Positions 34,529 through 43,568 of a DNA stretch of 64,000 bases are shown here, in pieces. The notes below the pieces were generated by a model. The model was not told where the DNA came from. It was given only the letters and a program-made list of their open reading frames with translations, and did no database searches. The translations under genes and the position numbers were made by a program. Source of the DNA: Rhodobacteraceae bacterium S2214. Its GTDB lineage: Bacteria; Pseudomonadota; Alphaproteobacteria; Rhodobacterales; Rhodobacteraceae. The DNA is taken from NCBI GenBank assembly GCA_025141675.1, contig CP081161.1, positions 2,392,001 to 2,456,000 of the forward strand. Direction: 5' to 3'. The stretch's first letter is position 1. Every line of letters begins with the position of its first letter.

Positions 34529-35067
34529 GCCGTTAGGGCTTTGCCCAAACGCGGCAGGCGTGCCTTCTTCATCAATGGCCGCATCTGCCAATCGTCGCCT
34601 GACAATCGCCGCGCCTCAGACAGCACCGCGTCGCCAACGCCGCGCACCACATCCGGGTTTTGATGGAACATTTCCACAAGATAAACGTCAGGGCTGAGCC
34701 GATCCAGATCGTTTTCGGCCAGCACATCCTTCGGGAAATCCTTGACGTTCACCGTCATAATCGCGTCGCAAGATCCAACTACAGCGGCCGTCAGCACGTG
34801 GATATCGTCCTTATCGGGCAACCAGAACTGACGCAGCTTGTCTTCGGGATAGGCCACCACAGCATTTAGAAAACGGGCAGAAACACCCGCGATTTCGCCA
34901 CGCGCCAAGGTTTCCCCTTCTGGTCCGATCTTGCGTGCTGCCCGCGCCCATTCTTCCAAAATGCGTGCTGACCAGCGAACTTCGAATAGGCCCGCCTGCG
35001 CACAACCAAGCACGACTTCGCGCATGACTGTTGGGTATAGAACGCAGGTATCGACCAAGATCCTCAC
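34525..35067 (-). CDS. PIN-domain protein (RSP_2648-type)
   Basis: A 180-residue protein with a PIN nuclease-like fold: MRILVDTCVLYP (first acidic residue Asp), ARILEEWARA, and PDKDDIHVLTAAVV with IMTVNVKDFP carrying later acidic residues. Starts at a GTG overlapping the methyltransferase stop by four bases (GTGA), so it is translationally coupled to it. There is no antitoxin-like partner; chromosomal PINs beside rRNA methyltransferases are more likely RNA-processing or orphan nucleases than toxins (inference). Confidence 0.86.
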   Translation of the reverse strand: MRILVDTCVLYPTVMREVVLGCAQAGLFEVRWSARILEEWARAARKIGPEGETLARGEIAGVSARFLNAVVAYPEDKLRQFWLPDKDDIHVLTAAVVGSCDAIMTVNVKDFPKDVLAENDLDRLSPDVYLVEMFHQNPDVVRGVGDAVLSEARRLSGDDWQMRPLMKKARLPRLGKALTA

Positions 35068-36260
35068 AGGCGGAAGAACACCGACTTCAGATAACCTGTT
35101 TCCGCCAGATGTGGCATCAACGGGTGATCAGGACCGGCAAAGCCTGTGTAAATGATCTGACCGCGACGCCCTGCACGGCCAATGCCACGCGCAGAGGCAT
35201 TGCGGAATTTTGTGAGGTCCGCTGCGTGTGAACACGAACACAGCCCCAAATAGCCACCTTCAGCAACCAAAGGTGCCGCAAGGCGCGCGACACGTTCATA
35301 GGCGCGCAGGCCTGCTTCCATCGCTTTTTTCGACGGCGCAAACGCGGGTGGATCACAAATCACCACGTCGAACGTCTCGCCCTCTTCCGCCAATTTCGTC
35401 AGTACGTCAAAGGCATCGCCCTTACGCGTTGTAAACTTATCAGACACGCCCATCACCTCAGCACCTTGTGCAGCGAGATCCAATGCTGGTTGCGATCCGT
35501 CAACGGCCAATGCAGACGTCGCACCACCAGCCAAAGCTGCCAGACCAAACCCGCCAACGTGTGAAAAAACATCCAAAACCCGTGCGCCTTTGGACAGCGA
35601 CGCCGCAAAGGCATGGTTCGGACGTTGGTCAAAGAACAGACCCGTTTTCTGGCCACCAATGACATCCGCCATATAGGTCGCACCGTTCATCTGTACCGGA
35701 ATTGCCGCTGTGGGCGTCTGGCCCACCATCACATCGGTGCGTTCGTCCAGACCTTCCAAGGTCCGCGCACGCCCCGTTCCGTTCATCACCACGGTCGCAA
35801 CACCCGTCACATCGACCAATGCCTCAACCAGCGCCTCGATATTCGCATCCGCATAGGCGGCGTTGGGCTGCACAACAGCCGTATCGCCAAAGCGGTCAAT
35901 TACAACACCCGGCAGCCCATCAGCCTCGGCATGAACCAACCGATAGAACGGTTCCGCAAACATCCGTTCGCGGTGCGTCAACGCACGCTGTAGCTTCGCC
36001 GCAAACCACGCCTGATCAATCACCGCATTTTCATCGCGGTCCAACATCCGGCAGATGATTTTCGACTGCGGGTTCACCGCGACCATCCCCAACGGGCGGC
36101 GTTCGGCATCTTCAAGCCGCGCGATTGTGCCCGCCTTGATGCCTTTGGTGCGGCGGTCCATGACCACCTCGTTTGCGTAAACCCATGGAAAACCATGCCG
36201 AATTGCGCGTGCATCACCCTTCGGGTTCAGGCGCACTGTGGGGGAAGCTGTATCTGTCAT
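35064..36260 (-). CDS. SAM-dependent rRNA methyltransferase (RlmI/COG1092-like)
   Basis: A 398-residue class I methyltransferase, N-terminal PUA-like domain (HGFPWVYANEVV) and C-terminal Rossmann domain with VLDVFSHVGGFGLAAL (SAM motif I) and CDPPAFAPSKKAME (motif IV), as in RlmI/RlmK-type m5C methyltransferases of 23S rRNA. The CSCSH motif near the end has the cysteine typical of the family. Divergent from edd across 124 bases containing the LacI-type operator. Exact target base is not readable. Confidence 0.9.
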   Translation of the reverse strand: MTDTASPTVRLNPKGDARAIRHGFPWVYANEVVMDRRTKGIKAGTIARLEDAERRPLGMVAVNPQSKIICRMLDRDENAVIDQAWFAAKLQRALTHRERMFAEPFYRLVHAEADGLPGVVIDRFGDTAVVQPNAAYADANIEALVEALVDVTGVATVVMNGTGRARTLEGLDERTDVMVGQTPTAAIPVQMNGATYMADVIGGQKTGLFFDQRPNHAFAASLSKGARVLDVFSHVGGFGLAALAGGATSALAVDGSQPALDLAAQGAEVMGVSDKFTTRKGDAFDVLTKLAEEGETFDVVICDPPAFAPSKKAMEAGLRAYERVARLAAPLVAEGGYLGLCSCSHAADLTKFRNASARGIGRAGRRGQIIYTGFAGPDHPLMPHLAETGYLKSVFFRL

Positions 36261-36327
36261 ACCTGCCTCCTACAGCGAAACACCGTCCCTTGGAAAGAGC
36301 CCAGCCAGACTGCGACAAAGAACACTG

Positions 36328-36343
36328 TTGTTAGCGCTAACAA
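36328..36343. promoter_or_regulatory. LacI-type operator upstream of edd
   Basis: A 16-base perfect palindrome TTGTTAGCGCTAACAA, 42 bases before the edd ATG, with the same TTAGCGCTAA core as the aldolase promoter. The position suggests repression by overlap with the promoter or start site. A LacI-family sugar-phosphate regulator is the obvious candidate. Confidence 0.75.
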
Positions 36344-36384
36344 ACCCTGCTACGAGAACACCAAATCAAACGTAGAGGTGCGTC

Positions 36385-38190
36385 ATGACACTGAACCCCC
36401 AAATCGCCGCAGTCACAGACCGTATTCGCAAACGGAGCGAAGCCACACGCGGGGCCTATCTGGATTTGATGGCAAAGGCCGCCTCTGACGGGCCGCGTCG
36501 CGGGCATATTTCGTGTAGCGGTCAGGCTCACGCATTTGCGGCAATGGGCGAACAAAAGGGTGATCTGGCAGCAGGCAAGGCCCCAAACATCGGGATCATC
36601 ACCGCATACAACGATATGTTGTCCGCGCACCAACCGTTTGAAACATATCCGAACCTGATCAAGTCAGCCGCGCGCGCGGTTGGGGCCACGGCCCAAGTTG
36701 CAGGTGGCGTGCCTGCGATGTGTGACGGCGTGACTCAAGGCGAAACAGGCATGGAATTGTCCCTGTTTTCGCGTGACGTGATCGCATTGGCGGCGGGCGT
36801 CGGCCTATCCCACAACGTCTTTGACGCGGCAGTTTACCTTGGCGTCTGCGACAAGATCATTCCGGGTCTGGTAATTGCAGCAGCGACATTCGGCTACATC
36901 CCGTCCGTATTCCTGCCTGCAGGTCCAATGGTCAGCGGCCTACCCAACGATGAAAAAGCCAAAGTGCGCCAGAAATTCGCCATCGGCGAAGCCACGCGCG
37001 AAGAACTGATGGCCGCCGAAATGGCCGCTTACCATGGTCCGGGCACTTGTACCTTCTATGGCACGGCCAACACCAACCAAATGCTGATGGAATTCATGGG
37101 GCTGCACCTACCGGGCGCGTCTTTCGTGAACCCGAATACACCGCTGCGCGACGCGTTGACCGTTGCAGGCACAGAACGCGCCGCTGCAATCACAAGCCTT
37201 GGCAACGAATTCCGGCCGGTCTGCGATATTCTCGACGAAAAAACATTCGTGAACGGCCTTGTCGGCCTGATGGCAACGGGCGGGTCAACCAACCTTGTGC
37301 TGCACCTGCCAGCCATGGCGCGGGCGGCGGGTGTGATCCTCGACCTCGAAGATTTCGATGACATCTCAAAGGCCGTGCCTTTGATGGCCAAGGTCTATCC
37401 AAACGGTTTGGCGGACGTAAACCACTTCCACGCGGCGGGTGGGCTTCAGTACCTGATCAACGATCTGCTGGATGCGGGTCTGCTGCACGACGACGTGAAA
37501 ACCGTCGCGGGCGACGGGCTGTCGCATTACCGCAATGAAGCCGAACTAAAAGACGGGCGCGTCAGCTACCGCGCAGGTGCGAAAAAGAGCTTGAACGAAA
37601 AGATCGTGCGCCCCGTATCCGATCCATTCGCGACGACAGGCGGGCTTGTGCAGCTTGCGGGCAACCTTGGGCGCGGCGTGATGAAAGCGTCCGCCGTGGC
37701 ACCAGAACGGCACATCGTCGAAGCACCGGCAAAGGTCTTCCACACCCAAGACGCTGTTAAAGCAGCGTTTAAGGCGGGCGAATTGGCGCAAGACACAATC
37801 ATCGTTGTACGTTTCCAAGGACCGCGATCCAACGGCATGCCAGAACTGCACGGCCTGACGCCGACCCTATCGATCATGCAGGATCGGGGCCTCAAGGTCG
37901 CACTCGTCACGGACGGCCGCATGTCCGGCGCATCCGGTAAAGTCCCATCCGCAATCCACGTCAGCCCAGAGGCTGCAGATGGCGGACCGCTTGCGAAAAT
38001 CCAAGACGGAGACATCATCCGCCTTGACGCCACGACCGGGACCATTGATGTAGTCGGCGTCGATCTGGACACACGCGACCTTGCGGTTGCGGACCTGACT
38101 GGCAATGGAAACGGGGTTGGCCGCGAATTGTTCGAGGTCTTCCGCCAGAACGTCGGACGTGCCTCTGAAGGCGCAGGCGTTGTGGTTTAA
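36385..38190 (+). CDS. edd: 6-phosphogluconate dehydratase
   Basis: Entner-Doudoroff enzyme converting 6-phosphogluconate to 2-keto-3-deoxy-6-phosphogluconate; an IlvD/Edd-family Fe-S protein. Family features: NIGIITAYNDMLSAHQPFE, GVPAMCDGVTQG with a cluster Cys, GPGTCTFYGTANTNQM with the second Cys, and VTDGRMSGASGKVPSAIHV near the C terminus. 601 residues, standard. GAGGTG precedes the ATG. Followed by eda after 117 bases that contain a dispersed repeat, so the two are one operon with a gap. Confidence 0.97.
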   Translation: MTLNPQIAAVTDRIRKRSEATRGAYLDLMAKAASDGPRRGHISCSGQAHAFAAMGEQKGDLAAGKAPNIGIITAYNDMLSAHQPFETYPNLIKSAARAVGATAQVAGGVPAMCDGVTQGETGMELSLFSRDVIALAAGVGLSHNVFDAAVYLGVCDKIIPGLVIAAATFGYIPSVFLPAGPMVSGLPNDEKAKVRQKFAIGEATREELMAAEMAAYHGPGTCTFYGTANTNQMLMEFMGLHLPGASFVNPNTPLRDALTVAGTERAAAITSLGNEFRPVCDILDEKTFVNGLVGLMATGGSTNLVLHLPAMARAAGVILDLEDFDDISKAVPLMAKVYPNGLADVNHFHAAGGLQYLINDLLDAGLLHDDVKTVAGDGLSHYRNEAELKDGRVSYRAGAKKSLNEKIVRPVSDPFATTGGLVQLAGNLGRGVMKASAVAPERHIVEAPAKVFHTQDAVKAAFKAGELAQDTIIVVRFQGPRSNGMPELHGLTPTLSIMQDRGLKVALVTDGRMSGASGKVPSAIHVSPEAADGGPLAKIQDGDIIRLDATTGTIDVVGVDLDTRDLAVADLTGNGNGVGRELFEVFRQNVGRASEGAGVVV

Positions 38191-38197
38191 CTTTTAT

Positions 38198-38235
38198 GCC
38201 TCCGGCGGGGATATTTGGAGCCAAAAGAAACGGGG
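38198..38235 (+). repeat. Dispersed intergenic repeat, copy 1
   Basis: Begins GCCTCCGGCGGGGATATTTG and continues with GAGCCAAAAGAAACGGGG. This G/C palindromic start followed by an AAA-rich tail resembles a short repeat I recall in intergenic DNA of many Rhodobacteraceae. A second, more decayed copy is at 60350. Confidence 0.55.
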
Positions 38236-38307
38236 ACAAAAATTCCCGCGACACCAGCGCCTGATACTGCCGCCGCATAATACGTAACGCAGACGAAAGA
38301 GATACCA

Positions 38308-38949
38308 ATGACACCGCAAGACGCCTCTCAAGCCGCCGCCGACATTTGCGCCCTCGCCCCTGTTGTGCCTGTGCTGGTTGTGGAAAAAGCCGACACTGCC
38401 GAAGAACTCGCAAAAGCACTTGTTGCTGGCGGTTTGCCGGCGTTGGAAGTCACATTGCGCACGCCAGCCGCGTTGGACGTGATCCGCGAGATGGCAAAAG
38501 TTGAGGGCGGCGTTGTCGGTGCTGGCACATTGTTGACGCCGAAAGACGTGGAAAATGCGAAGGCCGCGGGTGCAACATTTGGCGTATCTCCGGGTGCAAC
38601 TGACAAACTGCTCGACGCGTGTGAAGCCAACGATCTACCATTGCTGCCGGGTATCGCGACGTCCTCCGAGGCGATGCGCCTGCTGGAACGCGGCTATTGG
38701 GTGCAGAAATTTTTCCCGGCCGAAGCAAATGGCGGTGCCGCAGCCCTGAAAGGTATCGGCGGTCCGATCCCACAGGTGAAGTTCTGCCCAACAGGCGGTG
38801 TGTCATTGAAGAACGCACCGGATTACCTGAGCCTGTCGAACACGCTTTGTGTTGGTGGTAGCTGGGTTGCCCCCAAAAACCTGATTGATGCGGGCGACTG
38901 GGCTGGCATCACTGCCATCGCAGCCGAAGCCGCAAAACTAACGCGCTAA
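38308..38949 (+). CDS. eda: KDPG aldolase (2-keto-3-deoxy-6-phosphogluconate aldolase)
   Basis: Second Entner-Doudoroff enzyme, cleaving KDPG to pyruvate and glyceraldehyde-3-phosphate. Glu47 in LPALEVTLRT and the Schiff-base Lys134 in WVQKFFPAE are present, with CPTGGVSLKNAPDYL as phosphate-binding loop. 213 residues. Downstream of edd. Its 3' end overlaps the convergent small gene by 12 bases. Confidence 0.96.
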   Translation: MTPQDASQAAADICALAPVVPVLVVEKADTAEELAKALVAGGLPALEVTLRTPAALDVIREMAKVEGGVVGAGTLLTPKDVENAKAAGATFGVSPGATDKLLDACEANDLPLLPGIATSSEAMRLLERGYWVQKFFPAEANGGAAALKGIGGPIPQVKFCPTGGVSLKNAPDYLSLSNTLCVGGSWVAPKNLIDAGDWAGITAIAAEAAKLTR

Positions 38950-39207
38950 TCTCGCAGCTCGCCCGCCCCGTCGTTTGGCGGGGCTGGCATCCGCCAATGC
39001 GGCCGTTAGCGTTTGTGTCATCGGATGATCCAACCGCCCCGGCCCGTAAGCCGTCAGCAGCTTTTCAATGGCAGGCGTATGATCGTCGCTATTGTGGCTC
39101 AACGCCCAATCCAGAAAAATTGACCGGCATTCATAGGATGAAATGCCGTCGATGTTGTAGGCTTCGCGGATCAGACCTTTGGGGTCGAGCGGATCTCTTT
39201 CAGCCAT
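38938..39207 (-). CDS. Conserved hypothetical protein downstream of glnE
   Basis: An 89-residue helical protein: MAERDPLDPKGLIREAYNID, a Cys (SYECRSIFLDWAL), then basic C terminus SPAKRRGGRAARLAR. Its ATG follows the glnE stop with no spacing (TAAATG) and GGAGAG upstream, so translation is coupled. I do not recognise a domain, but a small protein in this place is familiar from other Rhodobacterales. The basic tail might bind nucleic acid (inference). Confidence 0.75.
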   Translation of the reverse strand: MAERDPLDPKGLIREAYNIDGISSYECRSIFLDWALSHNSDDHTPAIEKLLTAYGPGRLDHPMTQTLTAALADASPAKRRGGRAARLAR

Positions 39208-41979
39208 TTAAGTCTCTCCTGCCAATAGCGCCGTTATCGCGGCATCCGCTTGTGTCGCGGCATCATCCATCTGGGTCAAGAGCGATTGCATATCCTCTGC
39301 CCCCGTTTCGCGTAGCACCACAGCACATCCGCCCACGCCGATCTGTTCAGGGTCCAGCACCCCGCCTGTCAACAAACGCGCAGCGCCCTGCACCGCTGAG
39401 AATAGACGATACGCCCGCAGGATCGCATCGGCCTGCGCGGCATCGAGCCACCCGTCCGCGACACCCGCCGCAATCTGGTCTTCCGTTGCGATAACAGCCT
39501 GACCTGCACGCAAAGCAGCCGCTTGCGCCAACAGTTCGCAATCCTGCAGACGTCCTGCACCGTTCTTGGCATCCCACGCGGCCCCGTCCCCACGTGCATC
39601 CGCGATCCGGCGCCGCATATCCCGCAGGTCTGTCATGATCCCCGCTTTGTCGCGGTGTGTGGCCACGACGACGCCCAGAAAATCCGTGATTTCAGCACAC
39701 AATCCCGCATCGCCAACAATCGGTTGCGCCCGCGTAAGCGCAAGATGTTCCCACGTCCATGCTTCGTTCAATTGGTAATTCTTGAAAGCAGGCAACGATG
39801 TCGCCACTGGCCCTTGCCGTCCCGACGGACGCAACCGCATGTCCACTTCATACAACCGACCTTCGGACATTGGCGCGGAAAGTGCGGTCACCAAGGCTTG
39901 TGTCAAACGCGCAAAATACGGTCGCACGGCCAGCGGGCGTGGCCCGTCGGACATTTCGGCCTCGCCTGCATCGTAAATCACGATCAGGTCCAAATCCGAC
40001 ATCGCCGTCAGACGATGCGCACCCAGCGACCCCATGCCTACAACAGCGGCCCCACGACCGGGGGCGGCCCCGTGTTTCCGAGCAAATTCTACTTCGACCA
40101 CTGGCATAACAGCCGCTATAGAGGCCGCCGCAAGGTCCGCATATTGCTGCCCCGCTGTGGGCGTATCGGTCAAACCGCGCAACAAATGCACGCCAATTCG
40201 GAAATGCCATTCCTTTGCCCAACGCCGCAACGCGATCAATTGCGCCTCGTAATCGGGTGCGGCCGACAGGACCTTGGTCGCTTCCACAGTCAACGCATCC
40301 GCACCCGGCCAATCGCCAAAGAACGATCCCCCCAGCACGGCGTCAAACACACCTGAATTGCGCGAAAGATATTGGGCCAAGGCAGGTGCTGTCGCTGCAA
40401 TATCCACGACCAATTGGGTCAATTGTGGGTTCGCTTCAAACAACGAAAACAGCTGCACGCCTGCTGGCAGTCCCGCAAGGAAACCGTCAAACTGCGCGAG
40501 CGCCTCGTCCGGTTTTGCAGACGCCGCCAGACGGCGCATAATATCAGGCCGCAACCGATCAAAAATCGCCTGCCCGCGGTCAGATCGCAACGCGGGGTAC
40601 GTGGGCCAACGGTCTGTGGTGTCTTTACCCCAATCGCTATCGTCTTCAGCTGCGACCTCGTCTGGCGCAAAGAAGCTTTCCGTCAGTTCGTGCACCGCGT
40701 CCAACCGCGTCTGAATATCCGCCCGCAGCCCCGCCACATTGCGCCCCATCAACGCCGCCAAGCGGGCAAACCCGTCATCGGTCGTCGGCAATGTATGGGT
40801 CTGCGCGTCATTAATCATCTGCAACCGATGTTCGACTTCGCGGTGGAATTCATAATGGTCGGTCAGTTCTGCCGCATTATCGTCGGTGATCCAGCCCGCT
40901 GCCGCCAAGCGCTGCAACCCTTCCACCGTTTCGCGGGTCCGCAATGACGGATCTCGCCCGCCCGAAATCAACTGTCGGGTCTGCGTGAAAAATTCGATCT
41001 CGCGAATACCACCCTGCCCCAGCTTCATATTGTGGCCTTCAAGCGATTGCGTCCCGCCCAGCCCCTTATGATCCTTGATTAGCAACCGCATATCATGGGC
41101 GTCCTGAATCGCAGCAAAGTCCAGATGCTTACGCCAGACAAACGGCCGCAACGTGTCCAAGAACCGCATCCCCGCCGCAAGATCACCACCGCAGGGGTTT
41201 GCCTTGATGTACGCGGCGCGTTCCCACGTGCGGCCAAGGCTTTCGTAATACCGTTCAGCCGTTTCCATCGAGATGCAAACAGGTGTGGACGATGCATCGG
41301 GACGCAACCTCAGATCGGTCCGAAACACATAGCCGCCCTTAGTCACATCCTGCATGATCGCCGTCATCTTGCGGGTCACGCGGATAAATGCGGCGCGGGC
41401 GTCGTGGTAGTCATCAGGGTCGAACCGCGTTTCATCAAACAGACAAATTAGGTCGATATCCGATGAATAATTCAGCTCCCCCGCGCCCATTTTGCCCATT
41501 GCGAGCGCCACCATCCCTGCCCCGGTTTCGGCATCCGCATCGACCATCCCCGGCAACTTGCCGCGTTTGATCTCTGCGGCAACCAATTGCGTGATGCATT
41601 GATGAACAGCGGCATAGGAAAAATCGGTAATGGTCCCCGTGACGGTCGCCAAAGGCCACACGCCCGACAGGTCCGCCAATGCCGTGATCAACGCAATCCG
41701 GCGTTTGGCTTGGCGTAGGTGATCTGCCAGATCAGCGGCCTGACAACCGCGCACTCCTGCCAGAATATCAGCGACCGCCGTCTCTGGATCATCCATTGCG
41801 GGGATGACCCAATCCGCTTCGCTTTTCAGCAAACCTGCAAGGTACGGACTAGACCCCGCCGTGCCCCTGACCAGATCCGCCAATCCATCCGGCAACGCAT
41901 CAAACGCAGCCAAAGCATCCGCGCCCCGTTCGGCATTAAACGGATGCGGGCAACGGGTCATCCGGTCGGCGATACTCAT
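39208..41979 (-). CDS. glnE: Glutamine synthetase adenylyltransferase/deadenylase
   Basis: Bifunctional enzyme that adenylylates and deadenylylates GlnA in response to PII. Two nucleotidyltransferase domains are visible: the N-terminal one with GAGELNYSSDIDLICLFDE and the C-terminal one with GMGSLGAHRLTAMSDLDLIV, joined by a helical region. 923 residues, close to the usual ~950. Coupled with the small gene downstream. Divergent from the YbaK gene. Confidence 0.96.
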   Translation of the reverse strand: MSIADRMTRCPHPFNAERGADALAAFDALPDGLADLVRGTAGSSPYLAGLLKSEADWVIPAMDDPETAVADILAGVRGCQAADLADHLRQAKRRIALITALADLSGVWPLATVTGTITDFSYAAVHQCITQLVAAEIKRGKLPGMVDADAETGAGMVALAMGKMGAGELNYSSDIDLICLFDETRFDPDDYHDARAAFIRVTRKMTAIMQDVTKGGYVFRTDLRLRPDASSTPVCISMETAERYYESLGRTWERAAYIKANPCGGDLAAGMRFLDTLRPFVWRKHLDFAAIQDAHDMRLLIKDHKGLGGTQSLEGHNMKLGQGGIREIEFFTQTRQLISGGRDPSLRTRETVEGLQRLAAAGWITDDNAAELTDHYEFHREVEHRLQMINDAQTHTLPTTDDGFARLAALMGRNVAGLRADIQTRLDAVHELTESFFAPDEVAAEDDSDWGKDTTDRWPTYPALRSDRGQAIFDRLRPDIMRRLAASAKPDEALAQFDGFLAGLPAGVQLFSLFEANPQLTQLVVDIAATAPALAQYLSRNSGVFDAVLGGSFFGDWPGADALTVEATKVLSAAPDYEAQLIALRRWAKEWHFRIGVHLLRGLTDTPTAGQQYADLAAASIAAVMPVVEVEFARKHGAAPGRGAAVVGMGSLGAHRLTAMSDLDLIVIYDAGEAEMSDGPRPLAVRPYFARLTQALVTALSAPMSEGRLYEVDMRLRPSGRQGPVATSLPAFKNYQLNEAWTWEHLALTRAQPIVGDAGLCAEITDFLGVVVATHRDKAGIMTDLRDMRRRIADARGDGAAWDAKNGAGRLQDCELLAQAAALRAGQAVIATEDQIAAGVADGWLDAAQADAILRAYRLFSAVQGAARLLTGGVLDPEQIGVGGCAVVLRETGAEDMQSLLTQMDDAATQADAAITALLAGET

Positions 41980-42047
41980 GGGGAAGCTCTTGTCTTTAGG
42001 AAAACGCGATGATGTGTTGGAGGTCCACGCTAGGCAAGGACGTTCCC

Positions 42048-42518
42048 ATGAGCAAGAGCTTGAAACGAGTGAAAGCAGCCCTTGAAGCGGCAGGCATCAC
42101 AACAGACGTGATGGAAATGGGAGAACTGACCAAAACCGCGCAACAAGCCGCAGACGCGGCTGGGTGTCATTTGGACCAGATCGCGAAATCTGTGATCTTC
42201 CAAGGCTTGGACAGCGGTGACGCGGTCCTGTTCCTGACAGCCGGCGGCAATACGGTCGACGCGGATAAAGCCAGTCGCGTCGCAGGCGAACCGCTCGGCA
42301 AAGCGGACGCCGCGCTGATACGCAAACAAACCGGCTTTGCCATCGGGGGCGTTTCACCCGTTGGGCACCTGAACCCGATACGGGCGTTCGCGGACCCCAG
42401 ATTGACGGAATTCGACGTTATTTATGCGGCAGCGGGCACGCCACGGCACATTTTTCCGATCAATCCAGATGAACTGCTGCGAATTTCAAACGCGCAACAG
42501 GCTGATTTTACAAGCTAA
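42048..42518 (+). CDS. YbaK/EbsC-family aminoacyl-tRNA deacylase
   Basis: A 156-residue trans-editing domain protein of the YbaK/ProX type, which clears mischarged tRNA. Start at the ATG at 42048 with AAGGA at good spacing; the frame opens at 42009 but without support. Motifs: DQIAKSVIFQGLDSG with the family Lys, GGVSPVGHLNPI (the catalytic GxxPxG loop) and AAGTPRHIFPI. Editing specificity cannot be fixed without comparison. Confidence 0.9.
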   Translation: MSKSLKRVKAALEAAGITTDVMEMGELTKTAQQAADAAGCHLDQIAKSVIFQGLDSGDAVLFLTAGGNTVDADKASRVAGEPLGKADAALIRKQTGFAIGGVSPVGHLNPIRAFADPRLTEFDVIYAAAGTPRHIFPINPDELLRISNAQQADFTS

Positions 42519-42525
42519 TCCCGAT

Positions 42526-42593
42526 TAATGTAAAAAACATTTACATTATCCCTTGCAAGAATGCGCCACACCTCCCATCTTGAGTAATGTAAA
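42526..42593. promoter_or_regulatory. Inverted repeat TAATGTAAA with a third copy
   Basis: TAATGTAAA at 42526-42534 and its perfect complement TTTACATTA at 42540-42548 form an inverted repeat of 9-base arms with a 5-base spacer; a third TAATGTAAA lies at 42585-42593. They are between the YbaK stop and the first DUF2852 gene (ATG at 42640), an expected promoter/operator place. No regulator is recognised. Confidence 0.65.
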
Positions 42594-42639
42594 GGGCATA
42601 AACATAAGACCCTCTACCTTACACACAAAGGATTTTGAG

Positions 42640-43077
42640 ATGGACACCGCAACCCTGAACTCCACGTCTTCCATGGGCACACAGGCCCCTGGCTTTTTTG
42701 CCCGGACCGAAGCGTGGTTGGACGCACGCGGTCGGGCTGCATGGATCACGGCAATGGTCGGCAGCTATATTGTTTTCTGGCCGGTTGGTCTGGCGATGAC
42801 GGCTTATATGGTCATCAATAACAAATTTTCGGGCACGCACAGCCAGAAACGCTATCACCGTGGGTCACATTCTGTCCACATGAACCGGTCCACCGGCAAC
42901 GCAGCCTTTGACACGTACAAAGACGAAACACTGCGCCGCTTGGAAGAAGAACAGACAAACTTCGAGGAATTCCTCGAACGTCTGCGCGAAGCCAAAGACA
43001 AAGCAGAATTCGACCAATTTATGGACGAACGTGGTCATCAGAACAAATCTGACGACTCTGCTGACACCTCTCACTAA
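42640..43077 (+). CDS. DUF2852 protein A
   Basis: A 145-residue membrane protein of the DUF2852 family. N-terminal disordered part, one or two hydrophobic segments (ITAMVGSYIVFWPVGLAMTA), then a charged coiled-coil block GNAAFDTYKDETLRRLEEEQ and EFDQFMDERG. The ATG at 42640 has AAAGGA upstream; longer in-frame starts lie in the operator region. Function unknown. The next gene is a paralogue: about 34 of 50 residues are identical in the coiled-coil block. Confidence 0.85.
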   Translation: MDTATLNSTSSMGTQAPGFFARTEAWLDARGRAAWITAMVGSYIVFWPVGLAMTAYMVINNKFSGTHSQKRYHRGSHSVHMNRSTGNAAFDTYKDETLRRLEEEQTNFEEFLERLREAKDKAEFDQFMDERGHQNKSDDSADTSH

Positions 43078-43086
43078 TGGTTCAAC

Positions 43087-43126
43087 GGGTCCCTTCGGGG
43101 ACCCCATTTGATTTAGGATTTTTTTT
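43087..43126 (+). terminator. UUCG-loop hairpin between DUF2852 paralogues
   Basis: Perfect 7-base stem GGGTCCC / GGGACCC closed by TTCG, with an eight-T run about 15 bases later. It lies between the two paralogues and may act as partial terminator or transcript stabiliser. The distance from hairpin to T-run is long for a standard terminator. Confidence 0.5.
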
Positions 43127-43127
43127 G

Positions 43128-43544
43128 ATGACGCACACACCGCCCCCCGCACAACAGATGCCGGTCGCTGTCCAAATTGTATCAACCGTGTTGTTTGCAG
43201 GGTTTGCTATTCCGGTCACCATTGTCGCGCTGAATGTCTTTTGGCCGGCAGGTATCGCAATCGCAGCCATCCTTGCATGGCGCGGTGGATTTGCACCGGG
43301 AATGGGGAATAGCATTGATATGGCAGCCCTTGGTGAAGCCGTAAAAACCGTTTCCCCCGAAGCCGCGCAACGGCGCAGCGGCAACGCCAGCTTTGACCGA
43401 TACCGCGACGAAATGCTGGAACGGCTCGAGCATGAACAAGAAAACTTTGAAGATTTCTTGGACCGCCTCCGCGCCGCGAAAGACTCGACTGAGTTTGATC
43501 AATTTATGGATGACCGTGCAGGCAGATTGTCCGCATCGTTCTAA
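43128..43544 (+). CDS. DUF2852 protein B
   Basis: A 138-residue paralogue of the previous gene: a membrane part with two hydrophobic segments (IVSTVLFAGFAIPVTIVALN, WPAGIAIAAILAW) and the coiled-coil block GNASFDRYRDEMLERLEHEQ and EFDQFMDDRA. The ATG at 43128 follows TAGGATTTTTTTTG. The pair arose by tandem duplication; membrane segments have diverged more than the coiled coils, implying selection on the soluble part. Ends at a strong terminator. Confidence 0.85.
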   Translation: MTHTPPPAQQMPVAVQIVSTVLFAGFAIPVTIVALNVFWPAGIAIAAILAWRGGFAPGMGNSIDMAALGEAVKTVSPEAAQRRSGNASFDRYRDEMLERLEHEQENFEDFLDRLRAAKDSTEFDQFMDDRAGRLSASF

Positions 43545-43568
43545 GACGGGTGTCACCCCATCCCCGTC

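Noticed and set aside
34525..35067. Toxin of a toxin-antitoxin system
   Set aside because: No small antitoxin gene is adjacent; the gene is coupled to a methyltransferase instead.
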